Source of the DNA: Pseudomonas chlororaphis
GTDB lineage: Bacteria; Pseudomonadota; Gammaproteobacteria; Pseudomonadales; Pseudomonadaceae
Direction: 5' to 3'
NCBI RefSeq assembly: GCF_001921865.1
Contig: NZ_MSCT01000006.1
Location: 186,001 to 250,000, forward strand
DNA length: 64,000 bases
Position 1 is the stretch's first letter; each line of letters begins with the position of its first letter. Below, piece by piece: positions 58,104-64,000 of this stretch. Both the position numbers and the translations under genes were made by a program. The notes below the pieces were generated by a model. It saw only the letters and a list, made by a program, of their open reading frames with translations, searched no databases and was not told where the DNA came from.

Positions 58104-59610
58104 CGGCCACGGCGCGTTGCTGGGCCGAGCGCTTGCGCCAGATGCGCAGCAGCGGCATCAGCAGCATGAGCACGGTCAGCACCCAGACGCCGACGGTGAT
58201 CGGGCTGGACCAGAGGATTTCCATCGCGCCGTTGGAGATCGACAGCGCGCGACGCAGGTTCTGCTCCATCAGCCCGCCGAGGATAAAGCCCAGCAGTACC
58301 GGCGACAGTGGGAAGTCCAGCTTGCGCAGGATGTAGCCGAAGATGCCGATGCCGACCATCAGGAACAGGTCGAAGGTGGTGGCGTGTACCGCGTAGACGC
58401 CGATCCCGGTAATGATCGCGATCACCGGCACCAGTGCCCAGTTCGGCACGGCGAGGATGCGGGTGAAGACGCGGATCATCGGGATGTTGAGGATCACCAG
58501 CATGATGTTGGCGATGAACAACGAGGCGATCAGGCCCCAGACGATGTCCGGCTGTTGCTGGAACAGCAGCGGGCCCGGCGTGATGTTGTACAGCGACAGG
58601 GCGCCGATCATCACCGCGGTGGTGCCCGAGCCCGGGACGCCGAGGGTCAGCATCGGTACCAGGGCGCCGCAGGCCGAGGCGCCGATCGCGGTTTCCGGCG
58701 CCGCCAGGCCGCGCTTGTCGCCCTGGCCGAACGTGCCGTTGGCGCCGGCGATGCGTTTTTCGGTCATGTAGGCCACGGCGCTGGCCAGGGTTGCGCCGGC
58801 TCCGGGCAAGACACCCATGATGAAGCCCAGCAGGCCGCAACGGATGTTCACGATGAATACCGACGCCGCTTCCTTGAAGTTGAACATCATGCGCCCGGTG
58901 GCTTTTACCGCTTCCTGGCCGCGGTGGGTTTTTTCCAGCAGCAACAGGATCTCGCTGATGGAGAACAGGCCCAGCACCAGCACCACGAACTGAATGCCGT
59001 CGGTGAGGTGGATGTTGTCGCCGGTGAAGCGGTACACGCCGCTGTTGGCGTCGATGCCGACCGAGGACAGGAACAGCCCGATCAGCGCCGCGATGAAGGT
59101 CTTCAGCGGGCGGTCGCCGGCCATGCCGCCGAGGCAGACAATGGCGAACACCATCAGCACGAAATACTCCGCGGGGCCGAAGGCGATTGCCCATTTCGCC
59201 AGCAGCGGGGCGAACATCACCATGCCGCAGGTGGCGATGAAGGCGCCGATGAACGAACTCCAGGCCGACAGCGACAAGGCCACCCCAGCGAGGCCCTGGC
59301 GGGCCATCGGGTAGCCGTCGAGGGTGGTCATCACGGTGGAGGCTTCGCCCGGGATGTTCAGCAGGATCGAGCTGATCCGGCCGCCGTATTCGCAACCCAG
59401 GTACACCGCAGCCAGCAGGATCAGCGCCGACTCCGGCGGCAGGCCGAGGGCGAAGGCGATCGGAATCAGCAGCGCTACGCCGTTGATCGGGCCCAGGCCC
59501 GGGAGCAGGCCGACCACGGTGCCGATCAGGGTGCCGGTCAGGGCGGTGACCAGGTTGTAGGGGCTCAGCGCGACGCCGAAACCCTGGCCCAAATAGCCAA
59601 GCGTATCCAT
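58096..59610 (-). CDS. tctA: TctA, large permease subunit of the tripartite tricarboxylate transporter (504 aa)
   Basis: Inner-membrane protein with about 12 hydrophobic segments, starting MDTLGYLGQGFGVALSPYNLVTALTGTLIGTVVGLLPGLGPINGVALLIPIAFALGLPPESALILLAAVYLGCEYGG. This N-terminus and the repeated MLTLGVPGSGTTAVMIGAL segment near 320 define TctA. It pairs with TctB and the TctC binding protein in Na+-dependent uptake of citrate/tricarballylate-type substrates. One base separates it from tctB. Length is as expected. Confidence 0.95.
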   Translation of the reverse strand: MDTLGYLGQGFGVALSPYNLVTALTGTLIGTVVGLLPGLGPINGVALLIPIAFALGLPPESALILLAAVYLGCEYGGRISSILLNIPGEASTVMTTLDGYPMARQGLAGVALSLSAWSSFIGAFIATCGMVMFAPLLAKWAIAFGPAEYFVLMVFAIVCLGGMAGDRPLKTFIAALIGLFLSSVGIDANSGVYRFTGDNIHLTDGIQFVVLVLGLFSISEILLLLEKTHRGQEAVKATGRMMFNFKEAASVFIVNIRCGLLGFIMGVLPGAGATLASAVAYMTEKRIAGANGTFGQGDKRGLAAPETAIGASACGALVPMLTLGVPGSGTTAVMIGALSLYNITPGPLLFQQQPDIVWGLIASLFIANIMLVILNIPMIRVFTRILAVPNWALVPVIAIITGIGVYAVHATTFDLFLMVGIGIFGYILRKLDFPLSPVLLGFILGGLMEQNLRRALSISNGAMEILWSSPITVGVWVLTVLMLLMPLLRIWRKRSAQQRAVADV

Positions 59611-59611
59611 A

Positions 59612-60070
59612 TCAGTTCTCCAGAACGTCGAGCAGGCCCAGGGGCAGTGGCACGTCCATCACCCGGTCGAAGAGCACGTACAGCCCGATGGCCATCAGCG
59701 TGGTGACCACGGCGCTGGGCAACCAGCGGCCGCCGTACAGGCGCGCCATCGGAATGCCGATCAGGATGCTGCTGAGAATGAAACCCAGGGGTTCGAACAG
59801 GCCGGCGAAGACCAGCAGCAGGACCACGCAGAGGCTGATCTTGACCAGGGTCTCGCGGTCCAGCGGCGGTTCGTCTTCGCTGTGCTTGATCGGCGCCGGG
59901 CGAAACACCATGTACAGCAGCGCCAGGCCCATCAGCCCGAGCATCAGCAAGGGAAAGGCGCGCGGGCCGACCGGTTCGTAGGAAAAGGCCGCCTGGTAAG
60001 GCCAGGCCATCAGCGCCAGGCCCAGGCAGACCAGCAGCAGCGCCGAGGCGAAAATACGTTGTAAGAGCAT
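59612..60070 (-). CDS. tctB: TctB, small membrane subunit of the tripartite tricarboxylate transporter (152 aa)
   Basis: Short protein with four hydrophobic segments (IFASALLLVCLGLALMAWPYQ, AFPLLMLGLMGLALLYMVF, ISLCVVLLLVFAGLFEPLGFILSSILIGIPM and VVTTLMAIGLYVLFDRVM). It has the usual TctB size and lies between the binding-protein and TctA genes. The ATG at 60070 gives MLLQRIFASA. Sequence is variable in this family, so the call leans on position and topology. Confidence 0.9.
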   Translation of the reverse strand: MLLQRIFASALLLVCLGLALMAWPYQAAFSYEPVGPRAFPLLMLGLMGLALLYMVFRPAPIKHSEDEPPLDRETLVKISLCVVLLLVFAGLFEPLGFILSSILIGIPMARLYGGRWLPSAVVTTLMAIGLYVLFDRVMDVPLPLGLLDVLEN

Positions 60071-60128
60071 GGGAAACTCCTGGGCCTTGCCCCCGATGCG
60101 CGAGGGCAGGGCCGCTAGACAGGGGCGA

Positions 60129-61118
60129 TCACTGGATCAGGCCGAACTCTTTGGCCAGGGTCTTGTAGTCGGCCACCTGTTTCTTCACGTAGGTGTCCAG
60201 CTCCGGCCCGGTCATGGCGAACGGGAAGAGCTCGCGCTGGTCGCGCAGCTTGGCGAATTCTTCGGAAGCCAGCAGCTTGTCGAAGGCGTCTTTCCACCAG
60301 GCGTAGTCTTCGTCGCTGACCTTCGGCCCGAGGTAGAAGCCGCGCACCACCGGCCAGACGATGTCGTAGCCCTGTTCCTTGGCGGTCGGGATGTCCTTCA
60401 TTTCCGGCTCGTCCAGGCGCTTGTCGGAGAACACCGCGAGCAGGCGCATGTCGCCGCTCTGGATGTGCGGCATGGAGTCGGAGATGTCGGTACTGCCGAC
60501 CTGGATATGGCCGCCCAGCAACGCGGTGGCGATTTCGCCGCCGCCTTCCAGGGCCACGTAGCGCAGGTCGCGCGGGTTGATCCCGGCGGCCTTGGCGATC
60601 AGCGCGGTCTGCATCCAGTCCTGGCTGCCGACGGTGCCGCCGGAACCGATCACCACGGCGCTTGGGTCTTTTTTCAGGGCCTTGACCAGGTCGTCGAGGG
60701 TCTTGTACGGCGAGTCGCTCTTCACCGCGATGGCGCCGTAGCTGGTGCCGACCGCGGCCAGCCAGCGCACCGCGCTTTCGTCGAAACGGCCGAACTTGCC
60801 CTGGGCCAGGTTCAGCAACGAACCGCTGGACCAGGCCACCAGCGTCCCGGCGTCGGCCGGGCGCTGGGCCACCACTGCGTTGTAGGCCACCGCGCCGACA
60901 CCGCCGGGCATGTAGGTCACGCGCATCGGTTTGGTCAGCAGCTTTTCGTTGACCAGCGCGCTTTGCGCCAGTTTGCAGGTCAGGTCGAAACCGCCGCCGG
61001 GGGAGGCCGGGGCGATGCATTCCGGGCGCTTGGGTTCGGCGCTGGCGGCGGCGAGCAGTTGACCGGCGAACAGCATACAGCCGGCGGCGAGGGCCAATTT
61101 ACGCAGTGATGGGTTCAT
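60129..61118 (-). CDS. tctC: TctC, periplasmic tricarboxylate-binding protein (329 aa)
   Basis: Bug-family binding protein with a signal peptide at residues 1-27 (LRKLALAAGCMLFAGQLLAAA). Substrate-binding landmarks are CIAPASPGGGFDLTCKLAQSAL near 34, MRVTYMPGGVGAVAYNAVV near 66, IGSGGTVGSQDWMQTALIAKAAG and LEGGGEIATALLGGHIQVGSTD near 175-195. ATG at 61118 follows GGAGACAAGC; a longer frame was rejected because it precedes the signal peptide. It binds a tricarboxylate and delivers it to TctAB. Member of the opdH-tctCBA operon. Confidence 0.95.
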   Translation of the reverse strand: MNPSLRKLALAAGCMLFAGQLLAAASAEPKRPECIAPASPGGGFDLTCKLAQSALVNEKLLTKPMRVTYMPGGVGAVAYNAVVAQRPADAGTLVAWSSGSLLNLAQGKFGRFDESAVRWLAAVGTSYGAIAVKSDSPYKTLDDLVKALKKDPSAVVIGSGGTVGSQDWMQTALIAKAAGINPRDLRYVALEGGGEIATALLGGHIQVGSTDISDSMPHIQSGDMRLLAVFSDKRLDEPEMKDIPTAKEQGYDIVWPVVRGFYLGPKVSDEDYAWWKDAFDKLLASEEFAKLRDQRELFPFAMTGPELDTYVKKQVADYKTLAKEFGLIQ

Positions 61119-61202
61119 GCTTGTCTCCACGGGAGTTGTTGTTGTGTGTTGCATGCCAGGGTCTTGCTCGGCGTTCGGGCCGCTGCGAAACCCTGTGGCC
61201 GG

Positions 61203-62495
61203 TTACCAGAGCGCCAGGCTGTAGCTCACCAACAGGCGCACTTCGTCCGCATCGCGGGCCGAATAGTTGGAGCGGTAGGTGGCGTTGCGCAGGCGCACGG
61301 CGACGTCCTTGAAGGTGCCGCTTTGCACCACGTACTTGATCTCGGTGTTGCGTTCCCATTCCTTGCCGGTGTCGCCGTTTTTCAGGGCGATGTTGTCGCC
61401 GCTCAGGTAGCGGGTCATGAAGGTCAGGCCGGGAACGCCCAGCTTGCTGAAGTCGTAGTCGTAGCGGGCCTGCCAGGAGCGTTCTTCGGCGCCGGCGAAG
61501 TCGTTGATCTGCACGAAGTTGACCAGGTACGGGTCGGCCCCGTCGACATAGGGGAAGGCGCTGTCGCCGGACATGTGCTGGTAGCCGGCGCTGAGTTTAT
61601 GCCCGTTGAGGGCGTAGCCCACCAGGCCGTTGAGGGATTTGTTGTCGATCTTGCCGCCGCGGGCCTGGCCCTGGTCGTCGCTGACCGCGAAACGCAGGTC
61701 GCTGGAGAAGGTGCCCGGGCCCATCGGCTGCGAGGTGACCAAACCGAAGAAGTGCTGGTTATAGACTTCGGCGAGCTGGGCGAAGTGGTAGCTGCCGGTG
61801 ATTTTGTCGGTGAACTTGTAGTCCAGGCCGCCGAAATCGAAATGCTTGCCGGCGACGGTGCCGGCGAAGCGGCTGTTCTTGTTGTTGAGGGCGATGTCCT
61901 CGAAGTCGGTGCTGTCGCGGTCCTTGGCTTTCTCCAGGCGCCCGCCGGTGAAGGTCAGGTTCTTGATTTCCTTGGAGGTCAGCAGGCCGCCCTCGAAGGT
62001 CTGTGGCAGGATGCGGCCGTCGTTGGGCTTGAGGATCGGCAGTTCGGGAATCAGGCTGCCGATCTTCAGTTCGGTGGCGGAGATCTTCATCTTGCCGGTC
62101 AGGCCGAGCTTGGAGTACTCGTCGGCGGCGCGCCCGTTGTCGTGGGTCGGCAGCAGGCCGGTGCCGGTACGGTCGGGGCTGGAGTCGAGCTTGATGCCGA
62201 GCATGCCCAGCGCGTCGACGCCAAAACCCACGGTGCCGTCGGTATAGCCCGATTGCAGGTTGAGCATGAAACCCTGGGCCCATTCGTCGCGCTTGGATTG
62301 CTGGGCGCTGGTGCCGTCGCGGAAGTCGCGGTTGAAGTACATGTTGCGGGTTTCGAGGGTGCCGCTGCTGTCTTCGAAGAAGGCGGCCTGGCTGATCGGC
62401 GAGAAACCGGCGAAGGCGGCGGCGCTGGCGAGGGCGGTGTGGCTGAGACGGGAAAGACGGGCAGGCCGGCAGGCCTGAAGCTGCATGAAGAGCAT
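61203..62495 (-). CDS. opdH: OpdH, OprD-family tricarboxylate-specific porin (430 aa)
   Basis: Outer-membrane beta-barrel of the OprD family: signal peptide residues 1-37 (cleavage after PISQA), then AFFEDSSGTLETRNMYFNRDFRD at the mature start, YSKLGLTGKMKISATELKIGSLIPELPILKPNDGRILPQTFEG and a C-terminal VRLLVSYSLALW ending in an aromatic, as needed for barrel insertion. Its position before tctCBA and opposite tctDE matches the P. aeruginosa opdH locus. The start at 62495 has GGAG nine bases upstream; the second Met (MLFM) is less well spaced. Confidence 0.95.
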   Translation of the reverse strand: MLFMQLQACRPARLSRLSHTALASAAAFAGFSPISQAAFFEDSSGTLETRNMYFNRDFRDGTSAQQSKRDEWAQGFMLNLQSGYTDGTVGFGVDALGMLGIKLDSSPDRTGTGLLPTHDNGRAADEYSKLGLTGKMKISATELKIGSLIPELPILKPNDGRILPQTFEGGLLTSKEIKNLTFTGGRLEKAKDRDSTDFEDIALNNKNSRFAGTVAGKHFDFGGLDYKFTDKITGSYHFAQLAEVYNQHFFGLVTSQPMGPGTFSSDLRFAVSDDQGQARGGKIDNKSLNGLVGYALNGHKLSAGYQHMSGDSAFPYVDGADPYLVNFVQINDFAGAEERSWQARYDYDFSKLGVPGLTFMTRYLSGDNIALKNGDTGKEWERNTEIKYVVQSGTFKDVAVRLRNATYRSNYSARDADEVRLLVSYSLALW

Positions 62496-62509
62496 CGAGT
62501 TGTACTCCG

Positions 62510-62520
62510 TTATTGTTCTT
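62510..62520 (-). promoter_or_regulatory. candidate Hfq/Crc motif in the opdH leader
   Basis: On the minus strand AAGAACAATAA holds two overlapping AANAANAA matches directly before the CGGAG ribosome site. This is the best-placed of the four such motifs, consistent with catabolite repression of tricarboxylate uptake. Confidence 0.6.
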
Positions 62521-62611
62521 ATTGGCGAAAACGCTTCGAGGCGTTTTTCGGGGCGCTACCGGGAGGTAGCCACGGAAGTCGAAACAATCCGTAACAGGAC
62601 TCTAAAGCGCC

Positions 62612-62641
62612 AACCTTTCGCTAACCTTTCAGCAGACTTTC
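62612..62641. promoter_or_regulatory. three direct repeats phased at 11 bp, probable TctD binding array
   Basis: AACCTTTC (62612-62619), AACCTTTC (62623-62630) and AGACTTTC (62634-62641) start exactly 11 bp apart. OmpR-class regulators such as TctD bind direct repeats with near-helical spacing. The array is 117 bp from the opdH start and 90 bp from the tctD start, in the shared regulatory gap. Confidence 0.6.
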
Positions 62642-62730
62642 ACGGTTTCCGGGCTTCACAGCAGCGGTCCCGGCTGTAAACTCCGCGGCAATAAAAAGCG
62701 CCGTCGCCCCCTGAACGAGGTAGAAAATCC

Positions 62731-63402
62731 ATGCGCGTGCTTCTCGTCGAAGACCACCTGCAGCTGGCTGAAAGTGTCGCCCAGGCGCTCAAGAGCACCG
62801 GTTTGACCGTGGATGTGCTGCACGACGGCGTCGCCGCGGACCTGGCCCTGGGCAGCGAGGACTACGCCATGGCAATCCTCGACGTGGGCCTGCCGCGCCT
62901 GGATGGTTTCGAGGTGCTGGCGCGCCTGCGAGCCCGGGGCAAGAACCTGCCGGTACTGATGCTGACCGCGCGCAGCGACGTGAAGGACCGGGTCCACGGT
63001 CTCAACCTCGGGGCCGACGACTACCTGGCCAAGCCCTTCGAGCTGACCGAGCTGGAAGCACGGGTCAAGGCCCTGCTGCGGCGCAGCGTGCTCGGCGGCG
63101 AACGGGTGCAGCGCTGTGGCGTGCTGGCCTACGACCTCGATACCCGGCGCTTTGCCCTCGGCGAGGAACTGCTGACCCTGACCTCCCGCGAGCAGGCCGT
63201 GCTCGAGGCGCTGATCGCCCGCCCGGGGCGGGTCATGAGCAAGGAGCAATTGGCGTCCCAGGTGTTCGGCCTGGACGAAGAGGCCAGCCCGGACGCCATC
63301 GAGATCTACGTCCACCGCTTGCGCAAGAAACTCGACGGCCACGCGGTGGCCATCGTGACCTTCCGCGGCCTCGGCTACCTGCTGGAAAGCCGCGATGCAT
63401 AG
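62731..63402 (+). CDS. tctD: TctD, OmpR-family response regulator (223 aa)
   Basis: Receiver domain residues 1-115 with phospho-acceptor Asp51 (AILDVGLPRLDG), acidic pair near residue 8 (VEDHLQLA), conserved Thr in MLTARSD and Lys in DDYLAKPFEL. OmpR winged-helix DNA-binding domain about 130-220 (LTSREQAVLEALIARPGRVMSKEQLASQVFG, IYVHRLRKKL, TFRGLGYLLE). Controls the divergent opdH-tctCBA operon with the TctE kinase. Its stop overlaps tctE by eight bases, so the pair is co-translated. Confidence 0.95.
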   Translation: MRVLLVEDHLQLAESVAQALKSTGLTVDVLHDGVAADLALGSEDYAMAILDVGLPRLDGFEVLARLRARGKNLPVLMLTARSDVKDRVHGLNLGADDYLAKPFELTELEARVKALLRRSVLGGERVQRCGVLAYDLDTRRFALGEELLTLTSREQAVLEALIARPGRVMSKEQLASQVFGLDEEASPDAIEIYVHRLRKKLDGHAVAIVTFRGLGYLLESRDA

Positions 63403-64000
63403 GCCCAGCAGCCTGCGCTGGCGCCTGCTGTGGAACCTTGCGCTGTTGCTGGTGGTGCTGATGCTGGCCAGCGGCCTGAGCGCCTACTGGAACGGCCGCG
63501 AGGCGGCGGACACCGCCTACGACCGGACCCTGCTGGCCTCGGCCCGGACCATCGCCGCCGGCCTGTCCCAGCGCGACGGCGGCCTCAGCGCCAACGTGCC
63601 CTATGTCGCCCTTGACACTTTCGCCTACGACAGCGCCGGGCGGATCTATTACCAGGTCAACGACATCCACCGGCAGCTGATTTCCGGTTACGAAAACCTG
63701 CCCGGCCCGCCGCCGGGCACGCCGCGCACCGATGACTACCCGGCGCTGGCGCGGTTCTACGATGCCACTTATCAGGGGCAGAACGTCCGGGTGGTGAGCC
63801 TGCTCAAGGCGGTCAGCGAACCGAACATGAACGGCATGGCCGAGATTCGCGTGGCCGAGACCGACGAGGCGCGGGTCAGGATGGCCCGCAGCCTGATGGC
63901 CGACACCTTGCTGCGCCTGGGGATGCTGGCCATCGGTGCGTTGCTGTTGGTGTGGTTCGCGGTCAGCGCCGCGTTGCGCCCGCTGGAACGTTTGCGTAGC
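63395..64000 (+). CDS. tctE: TctE, sensor histidine kinase, 3' end beyond the window (partial, 202 aa seen)
   Basis: ATG at 63395 overlaps the tctD stop by eight bases. The visible part begins MHRPSSLRWRLLWNLALLLV and has two membrane helices: residues about 11-28 (LLWNLALLLVVLMLASGL) and about 174-192 (LRLGMLAIGALLLVWFAV). Between them is a periplasmic sensor of roughly 145 residues (TAYDRTLLASARTIAAGLSQ, YDSAGRIYYQVND). This layout fits a TctE-type sensor that reads tricarboxylates. The DHp and ATPase domains lie outside the window and cannot be verified. Confidence 0.9.
   Translation, partial: MHRPSSLRWRLLWNLALLLVVLMLASGLSAYWNGREAADTAYDRTLLASARTIAAGLSQRDGGLSANVPYVALDTFAYDSAGRIYYQVNDIHRQLISGYENLPGPPPGTPRTDDYPALARFYDATYQGQNVRVVSLLKAVSEPNMNGMAEIRVAETDEARVRMARSLMADTLLRLGMLAIGALLLVWFAVSAALRPLERLRS

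Noticed and set aside
1..64000. CRISPR arrays, insertion sequences, prophage or integrase genes
   Set aside because: None was seen: no regularly spaced repeats beyond REP elements and no transposase, integrase or phage structural motifs in any convincing gene.

Overview
The window is a GC-rich bacterial chromosome segment. Its gene families, REP repeats of the Pseudomonas type (GTAGGAGCGAGC..., GTAGCCGCTGCCGC...) and the block ung - abrB-like - tctABC - opdH - tctDE all point to a Pseudomonas, probably of the P. fluorescens/chlororaphis/protegens complex. The species is inference. I see no prophage, transposase, CRISPR array or rRNA. There is one tRNA (Gly, anticodon CCC).

Layout. 0-2.3 kb: an ECF sigma/FecR iron-starvation pair behind a Fur-like box, possibly followed by a receptor gene cut by the window edge, then a DUF1508 protein. 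2.3-4.8 kb: a DapA-like/class II aldolase pair divergent from an XRE-cupin regulator with a palindromic operator. 4.9-9.7 kb: a SIR2-like DUF4917 protein, an iron-type alcohol dehydrogenase, and a TetR-SDR-epimerase-like cluster with palindromes before tetR and before the SDR. 9.7-14.3 kb: LysR, CoA-transferase, HMG-CoA-lyase-like and MFS genes, read here as uptake, activation and cleavage of a branched hydroxy-dicarboxylate. 14.3-20 kb: a ParE/CopG-type toxin-antitoxin, fosA, a LysE exporter, a PAS-GAF-GGDEF protein, a DUF4142 protein and two AidA/PixA inclusion-body proteins. 20-30.2 kb: a trans-4-hydroxyproline catabolic island (AraC regulator, three-part D-hydroxyproline dehydrogenase and epimerase on the minus strand; deaminase, permease, ketoglutarate-semialdehyde dehydrogenase and an Ldh2-type imino-acid reductase on the plus strand). 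30-36.7 kb: single genes, including a GNAT, a LysR/reductase divergon, a GAF-GGDEF-EAL protein and a GDSL esterase. 36.8-39.9 kb: an MFS - maleate isomerase - LysR operon. 40-44.2 kb: tRNA-Gly, a truncated tRNA-like copy, phaG, rsuA, a cysteine-rich CWC protein and a dCache-GGDEF cyclase. 44.4-54.2 kb: a guanidine-I (ykkC) riboswitch leading a seven-gene operon (ABC importer, two DUF1989 proteins, urea/guanidine carboxylase, allophanate hydrolase). 54.5-56.2 kb: a Tyr-rich lipoprotein and a 3-hydroxyisobutyryl-CoA hydrolase-like gene. 56.3-64 kb: ung, then the tricarboxylate uptake locus opdH-tctCBA-abrB divergent from tctD-tctE.

How it works together. Most of the window is scavenging and catabolism: hydroxyproline, guanidine, maleate, tricarboxylates and an unidentified CoA-activated acid. 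Four catabolic uptake genes (12.96, 25.87, 39.84 and 62.50 kb) have AANAANAA motifs in the translation-initiation region, as expected for Hfq/Crc catabolite repression. The clearest regulatory find is the guanidine-I riboswitch. It indicates that the operon normally annotated as urea carboxylase degrades guanidine: guanidine to carboxyguanidine, then allophanate, then ammonia and CO2.
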